Shown in pieces: positions 50,192 through 58,853 of a DNA stretch of 64,000 nucleotides. The DNA is from JABSQH01 sp039177505. Lineage in GTDB: Bacteria; Actinomycetota; Acidimicrobiia; Acidimicrobiales; Ilumatobacteraceae. Every line of letters starts with the position of its first letter. Positions within the stretch are counted from its first letter, which is position 1. The notes below the pieces were generated by a model. That model searched no databases and had not been told where the DNA came from. It was given only the letters and a program-made list of their open reading frames with translations. Location of the stretch: the NCBI GenBank assembly GCA_039177505.1, contig JBCDFR010000011.1:12322-76321 (forward strand), given 5' to 3'. The translations under genes were made by a program, and so were the position numbers.

Positions 50192-52591
50192 TCAGACGAG
50201 TTCGCGGCGCTCGCTCACGCGGAGCGCGACGTAGCCCGGAATCGTCGGGAACCAGAAGTTGATCAGCCGGAACAACAACACCGCTGCCCACGCAGTGGCG
50301 TCGTCGACGCCGGCGTTGCTCAGCACCAGCACCAAGGCGGCCTCGATCGCCCCCACCCCACCCGGCGTCGGCACCGCCGACGCCACCGTGTTCGCACCGA
50401 GGTACAGCGCACCCAACTCGGCGAACGCCAAGTCGATGTCGAACGCCCGGCAGGCTGCAGCGAACGCCACGATCGTGGTCAACTTGCTGAGTCCGGCCCC
50501 ACCGAACAACAGCAACAGCTTCCCCGGTCGACGGGCCAGTTCGCCGAAGTCGCGTCGAATCTTGTCGCGCGTCGAGCGCACGAATCCGATCACCCACTGG
50601 CGCAAGCGCGGCGTCAGTGCAATCAACACCGCAGCGATCACCGCTGCGACAACGAACACCGCGATCATCGTGCCCAGCGCACCACCGCTCTCGTTTCCAC
50701 GATCGAGGCTCAACCCGGCGGTCGGATCGGAACTACTCCAGAGGAAGAAGAACGCGATGAATCCCACTTGCATCACGCCGCTCGCGGCAGAGGTGAGACC
50801 GATGGCCGCGGTGGCCACCGTGGTGTCGGTGCCCCCTTTCTGGAGGTAGCGGATACGCATCGCCATCCCGCCGGCGTTCATCGGCGTGAACCGATTGAGG
50901 AACGACTGCCCGAACATGATCACCGTGGACTCGCCGAGTGGGACGTCGCGCACGACGGAACCCGACAACGACATGGCCCCGCCAACGGTGCCGATGAGCG
51001 TGGCGATAAGCACGGGGATCGCCCACCACCACTTGGCATCGCTCATCGCATCGGTGATGTCCGACCAACTGCTGGCGAGGCCCAGGATGAAGAACGCCAG
51101 CACGGCGAAGCCGACCCAGCTGACGATCTTGGCGACGCTGATCCGGTCGAGCTGTTCGAGCTCGACCGGCGGCACGTCCAGCCGCTCTTGGAGACCGCCG
51201 CGTAACGCCTCGAGTCGCTCCTTGTCCTTGCGCACCGCACGCCGTGTCGCCGCAGGCAATGCCGCAGGCTGAATGAACGCCAGCGCGCGTTCAAGCGTCG
51301 GCCGCGCGCTGGTCGTCGCGGCATCGAGCGCGCGGTCGACGCCGACGACCAGGGCCGTGCTCACCAGCATCTCGGCGGCGTCGACGGCGAGCTGATCGTT
51401 CGACGCCGAGAGCCGGGCGAACTCGAGATCGACCAGCGCGACCTCGTCGCCATCGATGTAGATGTGTCGACGGGTCAGCGAGCGATGAGCGATGCGCGCG
51501 GCGTGGAGGCGATCGAGCTGACGCCACGCGTCGAGCAGTGCAGCATCGCTGACCTGCGCCGGGTCGTCGACGTTGCCAATGGGCACGCCGGTCGCCGCCT
51601 CGAGCGCGATGACTGCGCCGGCGCCTCCACCGGGGGCGACGGCCACCACATCGGGGGTGCGCACCTCTGCGCGCCGGGCCATGGCGGTGACGAGCCCCTG
51701 ATGCGCGACGCGTCGATCGGGCTGCACCGACAACGTGTCGACGTCGACCGACTGCACGCGCACCGCCCGCACGAGTTGTGAGAGCAACGCGGCGTCGCGA
51801 TCGTCACGGTCGACGTAGGCGACCACGATCGGACCGTCTTCTCCGCTGCCGACGTAGCTGCGCCGACCGGTCATCGACGTTTCGTCACGCAGGTCGTGCA
51901 CCGTGTACCCGCTCGCGGCGAGCACATCACGCAAGGTCGATGCGCCGGGTCGCCGGATTGGCGAACCGAACGCGACCAGCACGGCGGATCCGATCACCCC
52001 GCCGAGCGCAACTGTGACCGCGATGTTGACAGGTGCCTGCACGGCCGTGACGACGCGCATCAAGATCGTCAACCAGACGACCGTCCATGCTGCGATCCGC
52101 CACATCTTCGGCAGCAGAGGTGCGATGACGATGGCGCCGGCGACCATCGCCGCGAGGTACGAGGTGGATGGAAACGACGTCGACGCGAACGAGTTCGACG
52201 GCAGGTCGTCGATCACCTGCGGCGGCACGACTCGATCGAGCCAGCCGGTCAGCGCCCACATCACGAGCGCCGCAGCAACGCCGGCGCCGACGACGCTGCC
52301 GATCTCTGCGAGCTGTCGGCGGACGACCAACCAACCGATCACGATCGTGGGCACGACCACGATCGAGATCTGGGCCACGCCAACCAGGGCGTAGCGCGCC
52401 GGCTGCGGCAAGCCCGCGAAGAACTGCACAAGGTCGGCCGATGCGCTCCGCAACGCCGCCGGGATCAACGCGCTGAGTGCGAGCGCAAGTGCGAGTAGCG
52501 CGCCCCACCCGGCGAGCCGGGCGATGTCGCCGGGATGTCGTCGCCAGTCCCGGCGGTCCCGCTCGCGCAGCTCGGTCACGACGAACAGCAT
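50192..52591 (-). CDS. Kinase-like/LPG-synthase-type flippase fusion membrane protein
   Basis: 799 residues in three parts. Residues 25-210 hold about six membrane segments. Residues 220-410 form a soluble domain with a kinase-like core: HRSLTRRHIYID (369-380) and VDLEFARL (about 387-394) mimic the HxDL…N and DLE/DFG elements of aminoglycoside-kinase-like folds, but the catalytic Asp after the His is Ser. Residues 480-790 are the YbhN/MprF-flippase region (NRFTPMNAGGMAMRIRYLQKGG, NTVASAVPTPGGVGAIEAALVLVL, RLINFWFPTIPGYVALR). It likely flips or senses a lipid under nucleotide or protein control. Convergent with the isochorismatase gene. Confidence 0.75.
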   Translation of the reverse strand: MLFVVTELRERDRRDWRRHPGDIARLAGWGALLALALALSALIPAALRSASADLVQFFAGLPQPARYALVGVAQISIVVVPTIVIGWLVVRRQLAEIGSVVGAGVAAALVMWALTGWLDRVVPPQVIDDLPSNSFASTSFPSTSYLAAMVAGAIVIAPLLPKMWRIAAWTVVWLTILMRVVTAVQAPVNIAVTVALGGVIGSAVLVAFGSPIRRPGASTLRDVLAASGYTVHDLRDETSMTGRRSYVGSGEDGPIVVAYVDRDDRDAALLSQLVRAVRVQSVDVDTLSVQPDRRVAHQGLVTAMARRAEVRTPDVVAVAPGGGAGAVIALEAATGVPIGNVDDPAQVSDAALLDAWRQLDRLHAARIAHRSLTRRHIYIDGDEVALVDLEFARLSASNDQLAVDAAEMLVSTALVVGVDRALDAATTSARPTLERALAFIQPAALPAATRRAVRKDKERLEALRGGLQERLDVPPVELEQLDRISVAKIVSWVGFAVLAFFILGLASSWSDITDAMSDAKWWWAIPVLIATLIGTVGGAMSLSGSVVRDVPLGESTVIMFGQSFLNRFTPMNAGGMAMRIRYLQKGGTDTTVATAAIGLTSAASGVMQVGFIAFFFLWSSSDPTAGLSLDRGNESGGALGTMIAVFVVAAVIAAVLIALTPRLRQWVIGFVRSTRDKIRRDFGELARRPGKLLLLFGGAGLSKLTTIVAFAAACRAFDIDLAFAELGALYLGANTVASAVPTPGGVGAIEAALVLVLSNAGVDDATAWAAVLLFRLINFWFPTIPGYVALRVSERRELV

Positions 52592-52718
52592 GACCGATGG
52601 GACACGCGCGATCGGCGACGTTGGCCGACCGGCGATGAGGACCTTCGACCCTCACGTTCCATCGCACAACGGGAGGAGACTCGATGCTCGTGAACCCCTC
52701 TGTACGGGAGTGTGCCCA

Positions 52719-54149
52719 ATGTCAGTGATCGAACGCCCGCCCACCGAAGAGTCGACAGCTCTGCCACCGAACGAGCCGGGCGGCAAGCTGTTGAGCGGCG
52801 CGATCTTCGCCCTCGGTGCCTCACTGGTGGTGTTGGTGGTCGCCGGGTTGCTGGTGCTCGCGCTCGTCGCCATCTTGAACGACAGCGGTGGAAGCGGCGA
52901 CGGCGGCGGCACAGCGGTGTCGAGCAACCTCGACATCTCGCTGACCGAGTTCGCGATCGAGGGCGAACTGTCGGCGCCCGCCGGTGAAGTGACGTTGAAC
53001 GTCGTGAACGCCGGGGCGATCGAGCACAACGTGGCGGTGCGCGAGCTCGGCGTCCGCAGCAGCGACATGATGTCGCGTGGTGTCGACACGCTCGAGTTGG
53101 GAACGCTCGTTCCCGGTACCTACGAGCTGTATTGCGACATCTCCGGACACGCCGAGTCCGGCATGGTCGCCGAACTGACGATCACCGAGGGCGACGCCTT
53201 CGAGCCGGCAGACATCGCCGGCGATCACGCAGGATTCACCAACGAGGAGATCGACCAGTTGATGATCGATTCGATGCTCGCCTACCCAGCAGAGACCGAG
53301 GGCCTGGGTGCTCAGGTGCTCGAGCCGGAGATCCTCGCCGATGGCACGAAGCGGTTCGAGCTGGTCGCCGAGGTGATCCCTTGGGAGGTCGCACCCGGCG
53401 AGTTCGTCGAGGCCTGGGCCTACAACGGCCAGGTCCCGGGACCGTGGATCCAGCTCGACGTCGGCGATCAAGTCGAAGTCGAGCTGACGAACCTCACGCC
53501 GATGTCGACCGACATCCACTGGCACGGGATCCACACACCGAACACCCAAGACGGTGTGTCGCCGTACACCCAGGACCCGATCCGGACCGGGGAGTCATTC
53601 ACCTACGAGTTCACCGCCGAGGATCCGGCGATCGGCATGTACCACGCGCACATGCACAGCCAGACCTCGGTGATCAACGGGATGTTCGCCCCACTCACCA
53701 TTGGTGACAACCCGATCCCGTACGGCGAGACCTTCTCGGGCGTGACCATCCCCGAAGACCTCGAGCTGGCGTTCGAGGAACCGATGGTGCTCAACGACGC
53801 CGGCACGATCGGGCTGTCGTTGAACGGCAAGAGCTTCCCGGCGACAGCTCCATTGGTGATGAACGAGGGCGAGTGGGGTGTGATCCACTACTACAACGAG
53901 GGCCTGACATCGCACCCGATGCACCTGCACCAGTTCCCACAGCTGGTGTACGCCAAGGACGGCATTCCCCTCGACAACCCGTACTGGGCCGACACGATCA
54001 ACGTGGCCCCCGGCGAGCGTTACTCGATCCTGTTCCAGGCGGACACCCCCGGTACCTGGGTGTTCCACTGCCACATCCTCACCCACGTCGAACGCACCGA
54101 CGGCATGTTCGGCATGGTCACCGCTGTCGTGGTCAACGAGAACACCTGA
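52719..54149 (+). CDS. Membrane-anchored cupredoxin plus two-domain multicopper oxidase
   Basis: 476 residues. One membrane anchor (27-52), then a blue-copper domain with a complete type-1 site: H103 (EHNVAV), C139, H144 and M149 (YCDISGHAESGM). Then a multicopper oxidase: H267-W-H269, H309-A-H311 (YHAHMHS), HPMHLHQFP and HCHILTHVE supply the trinuclear and second type-1 sites. Three cupredoxin-like units in one chain resemble nitrite-reductase/laccase hybrids of the two-domain type. Exposed outside the membrane; oxidises a metal or small organic, or reduces nitrite or O2. ATG 52719 follows GGGAG. Confidence 0.82.
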   Translation: MSVIERPPTEESTALPPNEPGGKLLSGAIFALGASLVVLVVAGLLVLALVAILNDSGGSGDGGGTAVSSNLDISLTEFAIEGELSAPAGEVTLNVVNAGAIEHNVAVRELGVRSSDMMSRGVDTLELGTLVPGTYELYCDISGHAESGMVAELTITEGDAFEPADIAGDHAGFTNEEIDQLMIDSMLAYPAETEGLGAQVLEPEILADGTKRFELVAEVIPWEVAPGEFVEAWAYNGQVPGPWIQLDVGDQVEVELTNLTPMSTDIHWHGIHTPNTQDGVSPYTQDPIRTGESFTYEFTAEDPAIGMYHAHMHSQTSVINGMFAPLTIGDNPIPYGETFSGVTIPEDLELAFEEPMVLNDAGTIGLSLNGKSFPATAPLVMNEGEWGVIHYYNEGLTSHPMHLHQFPQLVYAKDGIPLDNPYWADTINVAPGERYSILFQADTPGTWVFHCHILTHVERTDGMFGMVTAVVVNENT

Positions 54150-54152
54150 GTC

Positions 54153-54569
54153 GTGAACACGCTGCCAGTACGCCCGACCCTCCCAATCGCTCGCGGGCGC
54201 CATCGCCAACTGCACGAGCTCGTCGGTGTAGTGGTGTCGGTCGTGCTGGTTGCCGTGTTCGCCGTCTCGTGTGGTCGCGGTAGCGTCGGCTCGTCGAGCA
54301 ACGAGCCGACGTTCACCTTCGTGATCCCCGACGGGTCGGCCGAACGGGTCGAGCAGGGCGAGAAACTCGACATCCTGCCGGCCACGCTCGAAGCGGATCT
54401 GAACGACACGATCGTCATCCGCAACGAGGACCACCATCCACACTTCCTCGGTCCGTGGTTTCTCGGACCACGCGAAACCCTGCGCCAACGGTTCACCACC
54501 GTGGGGGTCTTCGAAGGGACGTGCAGCGTGCACCCCTCCGGCGAATTCGCCGTCGTCGTCGGGGCCTGA
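54153..54569 (+). CDS. Cupredoxin-like lipoprotein
   Basis: 138 residues. Signal with lipobox VSC, Cys40. Cupredoxin core with possible copper ligands in NEDHHPHFLG (H94/H95/H97), C124 and H127 (EGTCSVHPSGEF); the axial Met expected a few residues later is absent, with Glu131 near that place. Its GTG is three bases after the multicopper oxidase stop, so the two are co-translated. Likely a copper donor or electron carrier for the oxidase. Confidence 0.72.
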   Translation: MNTLPVRPTLPIARGRHRQLHELVGVVVSVVLVAVFAVSCGRGSVGSSSNEPTFTFVIPDGSAERVEQGEKLDILPATLEADLNDTIVIRNEDHHPHFLGPWFLGPRETLRQRFTTVGVFEGTCSVHPSGEFAVVVGA

Positions 54570-54591
54570 CGCGTCGCCGAGCGAGATCCGC

Positions 54592-54987
54592 TCAGGTCAG
54601 TTCGGAGATCTCGAACAGATGACCCGACGGGTCGCGGAAGAACGCCCGGGTCTCGCCCTCTCGAACGTGCGGCGCCGCAAGGAACTCCGCGCCCCGTCGG
54701 CTGAGCAGCTCGTACGTCCCGACGCAGTCCGCAACGCGGAAGATGATCTGGGCGGACACCTGATCAGGATCGGCCGGAGGTCGCAGCATCACTGCCGGCT
54801 TGCCCTCGTCGGGTCCGCCGCCGGTCACCAACAACACCCAGTTCCCGAGCAGCTCGAGCACGACCGAGGTCCCGCCGTACTCGCCGTACACGGTCGCCTC
54901 GAGCACCCCGACGTACCAGTCGCGACTCGCTTCGACATCGTCGACGACGAGCATCGTGGTGAGCGCCGACGCCTCGAAGTGACCCAT
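54592..54987 (-). CDS. VOC family protein (glyoxalase/bleomycin-resistance type)
   Basis: 131 residues. Single VOC module: TTMLVVDDVEASRDWYVGVLEATVYGEYGGTSVVLEL, then QIIFRVADCVGTYELLSRRGAEFLAAPHVREGETRAFFRDPSGHLFEISEL. The closing FRDPSGHLFEI gives the Glu ligand, while the first His position is Met/Leu (TTMLVV), so full metal binding is uncertain. Some members bind drugs without catalysis. ATG 54987 preferred over 55005. Confidence 0.8.
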   Translation of the reverse strand: MGHFEASALTTMLVVDDVEASRDWYVGVLEATVYGEYGGTSVVLELLGNWVLLVTGGGPDEGKPAVMLRPPADPDQVSAQIIFRVADCVGTYELLSRRGAEFLAAPHVREGETRAFFRDPSGHLFEISELT

Positions 54988-55014
54988 CGCTCGACCGTGC
55001 TGCACCGAGGGCGA

Positions 55015-55458
55015 TCAGCCGGCGGTCCAGCGCTGCATGCCGCCCATCCCGTACTGCTTGAGTACCAGCGCTCGGTTCGGGGTGATCGCCAAGAACGCCG
55101 TGTCGGGTGAGTTATCGGGGCCGCCCGGAGCAAACGCGTTGAGGTCGTAGTCGAACACGCCTTCCCACAAGCGACGCTTTGTCTCGATGTCGGTGAACAA
55201 CTCGGCGGTGCCCCACACCTCGACACCATCACCAACCTCGGTGACCTGCCAGTGCAGCGCCACCTTTGGATTGGCAGCGACGTTGCGGGCCTTGACCGAC
55301 GTGTTGCCGACCATCGACCAACACATCGAACCTTCCCAACACGGGTGCACCGGGACCACATCGGGCTCGCCATCGGCCCCCACCGTGGCCAAGTGGGCCC
55401 ACGGGCTGAGCGCGGCGGCCGCGGCTTTCACTCCATCGAGATCGATCTGATCGCTCAT
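55015..55458 (-). CDS. Pyridoxamine 5'-phosphate oxidase-like (FMN/F420-binding split barrel)
   Basis: 147 residues. Split-barrel flavin-binding fold: AAAALSPWAHLATVGADGEPDVVPVHPCWEGSMCWSMVGNTSVKARNVAANPKVALHWQVT is the typical strand pattern of actinobacterial PNPOx-like/F420-dependent proteins, with the TSVKARNVAANPKV phosphate-binding loop. Too short and different for the true PdxH. The cofactor (FMN, F420 or heme) cannot be decided. Co-directional with the VOC gene, 27 bases apart. Confidence 0.8.
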   Translation of the reverse strand: MSDQIDLDGVKAAAAALSPWAHLATVGADGEPDVVPVHPCWEGSMCWSMVGNTSVKARNVAANPKVALHWQVTEVGDGVEVWGTAELFTDIETKRRLWEGVFDYDLNAFAPGGPDNSPDTAFLAITPNRALVLKQYGMGGMQRWTAG

Positions 55459-55554
55459 GCCGCGACCGTACCGCGCACGAGCGAATCACCATCGAGGGGT
55501 GGAACATCGACGCTCGGTCGGAGGTTGTACTAGACCCAGATGAACGGAGCCGAG

Positions 55555-56043
55555 ATGACTGACACGACCGACACGCTGCCCATCGACATTGGGATCTCCG
55601 AGGCAGAACGCACCGCGATCGCTGACGAGCTGTCGAAGGTGCTCGCTGACACGTACACGCTGTACCTGAAGACGCACAACTACCACTGGAACGTCACTGG
55701 CCCGATGTTCAACACGCTGCACCTGATGTTCGAAGAGCAGTACAACGAGCTCTGGGTGGCCGTCGACCTCCTGGCCGAGCGCATGCGCTCGCTCGGCGAG
55801 TTCGCGCCGGGGAGTTACTCCGCATTCGCCGAGTTGACCTCGATCGACGAGGCAACCTCGGTACCGTCCGCCGAAGACATGATCCGTGACCTCGTCCGCG
55901 GACACGAAGCGGTCGCCCGCACGGCGCGCGGCGCCTTCACCACCGCCGACAAGGCGAACGACCAGCCGACCGCCGATCTGCTCACCCAGCGCCTCGAGGT
56001 ACACGAGAAGACCGCCTGGATGCTGCGCTCGATGGTCGCCTGA
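55555..56043 (+). CDS. dps: Dps/ferritin-like DNA-protection protein
   Basis: 162 residues. KTHNYHWNVTGPMFNTLHLMFEEQYNELWVAVDLLAERMRSLG is the Dps ferroxidase block, with His and Glu/Asp ligands at the subunit interface. Forms dodecamers that oxidise and store iron and shield DNA from peroxide. ATG 55555 is chosen because GGAG lies five bases upstream; ATG 55540 is in frame and would add MNGAE. Monocistronic. The C-terminus lacks a long basic tail. Confidence 0.92.
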   Translation: MTDTTDTLPIDIGISEAERTAIADELSKVLADTYTLYLKTHNYHWNVTGPMFNTLHLMFEEQYNELWVAVDLLAERMRSLGEFAPGSYSAFAELTSIDEATSVPSAEDMIRDLVRGHEAVARTARGAFTTADKANDQPTADLLTQRLEVHEKTAWMLRSMVA

Positions 56044-56143
56044 GCCATCCTCACGCGACCACACCTGCAGCACACCCGCACCAGACCACCAGCTCGGCAC
56101 ACGGCGGCCGGAATGTGGCGATCCCGAATGCGGTTCCGCCACC

Positions 56144-57352
56144 ATGAGGTCCTTGACATCGCCGCGGCGCGAGCTGATGTTGCTCGCCGTGTCGATGGTG
56201 CTCGCGATGTCGACGTGGTTCTCGACCGCGGCTGTGCTCGAGCAACTGCGCGTCGCCTGGGATCTGACTCGAAGCCAAGCCAGCTGGCTGACGATCGCCG
56301 TACAACTCGGTTTCGTCGTCGGCGCGGTGGGCATTGCCTTCACCAATCTCGCCGACCGGGTTCCTCCGCGACGGCTGATCTTTATCGGCGCGTCCGGGGC
56401 CGCGCTGTGCAACCTGGCCGTGATCGCCGGAAACTCGTTCGGCGCCGGCATCGTGGCGCGGCTCGGTACGGGAGCGTGTCTTGCCGCCGTGTACCCACCG
56501 GCTCTCAAGGCGATGTCGGCGTGGTTCCGGCGCGGACGCGGTCTCGCGCTCGGCGTGATGATCGGTGCTCTCACCATCGGCTCGGCACTCCCCCACCTGG
56601 TGAATGCGGTCGGCAGTTTCGACTGGCAACCCACCCTCGCTGTCGTCTCGGCGCTGACCTTCGCCGGAGGTGTGATCGCTCTCCTGGCGTGCACCGATGG
56701 GCCGTTCGCCGCTGGCACGGCGCCGTTCGACCCATCACAACTGCGGGTGATCATCACCAAACGCGGGTTTCGCCTGGCCAGCTTCGGTTACTTCGGGCAC
56801 ATGTGGGAGTTGTACGCGATGTGGGCGTGGATCGCCGCGTTCTACGGCGACGTGTTCAACTCGACCCGTACGGCCAGCCTCGTCGCGTTCCTCGTGATCG
56901 CCATCGGTGCGGCCGGATCGATCTACGGAGGCTTGCTCAGCGACCGCACCAGTCGCGCCGAGGCCGCCGGCCTGGCGATGCGGTGGTCGGCGGCAGCAGC
57001 CTTCGTCATCGGCTTCTTGGTCGATGCGCCGCACGCGGTGGTGATCGCTGTCGGCCTCGTCTGGGGCTTCTGGGTAATCGCTGACAGCGCTCAGTTCTCG
57101 GCAATCGTGACTGAACGCGTGCCCCCGCGCTACGTGGGAACTGCGTTGACGTTGCAACTCGCTGCTGGGTTCGTGTTGACCGTGTTCACGATCTTCCTCG
57201 TACCGACGGTGGAGAGTCGGTACGGCTGGGGGTGGGCATTCATGCTCCTGGTGCCCGGGCCGCTCCTCGGGTCGTGGGCCATGCGTGCCCTGCGCGTCGG
57301 ACCGCGTCGACACCGGCGTGTCGCGGCCTCCAAAGGGGCGAGCGTGTTCTGA
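56144..57352 (+). CDS. MFS transporter (NNP/CynX-like)
   Basis: 402 residues with twelve hydrophobic segments: SMVLAMSTWFSTAAVLEQLRVAWDL starts helix 1, IAFTNLADRVPPRRLIFIGASGAAL is motif A, and LGTGACLAAVYPPALKAMSAWFRRGRGLALGVMIGALTIGSALPHLV follows. The protein resembles carriers of small anions, but the substrate is open. ATG 56144 chosen; the region open further upstream overlaps dps in another frame. A second MFS gene follows on the same strand 56 bases later. Confidence 0.82.
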   Translation: MRSLTSPRRELMLLAVSMVLAMSTWFSTAAVLEQLRVAWDLTRSQASWLTIAVQLGFVVGAVGIAFTNLADRVPPRRLIFIGASGAALCNLAVIAGNSFGAGIVARLGTGACLAAVYPPALKAMSAWFRRGRGLALGVMIGALTIGSALPHLVNAVGSFDWQPTLAVVSALTFAGGVIALLACTDGPFAAGTAPFDPSQLRVIITKRGFRLASFGYFGHMWELYAMWAWIAAFYGDVFNSTRTASLVAFLVIAIGAAGSIYGGLLSDRTSRAEAAGLAMRWSAAAAFVIGFLVDAPHAVVIAVGLVWGFWVIADSAQFSAIVTERVPPRYVGTALTLQLAAGFVLTVFTIFLVPTVESRYGWGWAFMLLVPGPLLGSWAMRALRVGPRRHRRVAASKGASVF

Positions 57353-57408
57353 CACCGCCTGACCACACTGTTGTGGTTCAACGGCCGAGCGTCGGGCACC
57401 ATGGGGGC

Positions 57409-58599
57409 GTGCCAAGCAGCGCAGATTCCCATCTCGACTTGCGCCGTTCGTGGGTCATGGCGATTGCGACATTCGCCTCCACCTTTGCGGTCTTCGGCGT
57501 CGCCTACAGCTTCGGTGCCTTCTTCGACCCGATGGTCGAGGAGTTCGACGCGGGCAGTAGCGAGACGGCGCTGTTCTTTGCGCTGACGACGTTCCTGTAT
57601 TTCACGCTCGGCCTCGTCGCCGGCCGATGGTCGGACCACGTCGGACCACGGCCGGTCCTGTTGACCGGCGCGGTCGCGATGCTCGCCGGGCTGTGGGTCA
57701 CATCGATGGCCAACTCGCTGTGGCTTGGTATCGCCGCGTACTCACTCGGCGTCGGTATTGCGGTCGCCTGCGGATACGTCCCGATGGTGGCGGTGGTCAG
57801 CGGCTGGTTCGAACGACAACGAACCCTCGCTCTGGGTGTCGCGGTGGCCGGCATCGGTTTCGGGACGCTGGTGGTCACACCCCTGGCCAATTGGCTGATC
57901 GTGACCAACGGGTGGCGAGTTGCGTATCGAGTCCTCGCTATCGGTGCGGCAGTGATCCTGGTCGTGTGTGCATTGGTGGCCGCCCGGCCGCCGCAGCCCG
58001 CAACCACCGTCGTGCCCATCCCGCTGCGCGAGGTCGTCGGCACGCCGGCGTTTCGTTCGCTGTACGGGTCGGTTCTGTTGATGTCCATCAGTCTGTTCGT
58101 GCCGTTTGTGTTCCTCGTCGACTACGCCGAGCAGTTCGACATCGAGTCGGGACGCGCCGCCCTGCTCGTCGGGTTGATCGGCGGATCGAGCATCGTGGGT
58201 CGACTGGTCCTTGGGACGCTCGCCCCGCGCGTCGGCTTGGTCCGGTTGTACCAGGGCTGCTTTGCGTTCATGGGCGCCAGTTTTCTGGTGTGGCTGGTAG
58301 CCAACGGCCGGTACACGTTGCTGGTGCTGTTCGCCGTGGTGCTCGGCGTGGCCTACGGCGGATTCATTGCACTGTCAGCGGCGGTCGCCGCCGACGCCTT
58401 CGGCACCGACGGGCTCGGCGGCGTGCTCGGCGCTTTGTACACCGCGTCCGCCATCGGCGGACTGTTGGGCCCGCCACTCGCCGGCGCGGTCCTCGACCGC
58501 ACCGACGGGTACACCGTGGTGATCCTCGGTTCGCTGGTGATCACTCTCGCCGCCTTGGCGGTGCTGCTCACGCTCCCCCGCCACACGACATCGGCGTGA
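57409..58599 (+). CDS. MFS transporter (monocarboxylate/OFA-like)
   Basis: 396 residues and twelve hydrophobic segments. RSWVMAIATFASTFAVFGVAYSFGAFFDPMVEEFDAG and LGLVAGRWSDHVGPRPVLLTGAVAMLAGL are typical of the monocarboxylate-like branch, as is GYVPMVAVVSGWFERQRTLALGVAVAGIGFGTLVVTPLANWLI. GTG 57409 is chosen from the protein-like reading onward. The stop overlaps by four bases (GTGA) with a small frame at 58596. Confidence 0.82.
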   Translation: MPSSADSHLDLRRSWVMAIATFASTFAVFGVAYSFGAFFDPMVEEFDAGSSETALFFALTTFLYFTLGLVAGRWSDHVGPRPVLLTGAVAMLAGLWVTSMANSLWLGIAAYSLGVGIAVACGYVPMVAVVSGWFERQRTLALGVAVAGIGFGTLVVTPLANWLIVTNGWRVAYRVLAIGAAVILVVCALVAARPPQPATTVVPIPLREVVGTPAFRSLYGSVLLMSISLFVPFVFLVDYAEQFDIESGRAALLVGLIGGSSIVGRLVLGTLAPRVGLVRLYQGCFAFMGASFLVWLVANGRYTLLVLFAVVLGVAYGGFIALSAAVAADAFGTDGLGGVLGALYTASAIGGLLGPPLAGAVLDRTDGYTVVILGSLVITLAALAVLLTLPRHTTSA

Positions 58600-58853
58600 G
58601 GGCACGACAATCCAGCGGCGCCGAGCTCGTCCAGGAGGAGTTCGCCGACATCACCGGGGCCGGACGGACTCCGGAACGACTCAGACGTACCTCCGCCGCC
58701 GGATACATTCGCAGACATCAGGACGCGGACAGGAAGGTCTGGAGTCTGTTTGCGATGTGCGCGAACAAGACGGTGCGGCACCACGAGGTCCAACCGCCGA
58801 CCTCGGGCTACGCCAAGGCTGTGAATCTCAAAGAGCCCAGATCGTGCAGCTAG
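58596..58853 (+). CDS. Small hypothetical protein, uncertain
   Basis: 85 codons from a GTG that overlaps the MFS stop (GTGA), ending ten bases inside the next gene. The protein (ELVQEEFADITGAGRTPERLRRTSAAGYIRRHQDADRKVW) is polar with no recognised fold or signal. The exact start/stop overlaps with both neighbours suggest a coupled gene; the low-complexity basic composition and the absence of a known family argue the other way. Confidence 0.3.
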   Translation: MRARQSSGAELVQEEFADITGAGRTPERLRRTSAAGYIRRHQDADRKVWSLFAMCANKTVRHHEVQPPTSGYAKAVNLKEPRSCS

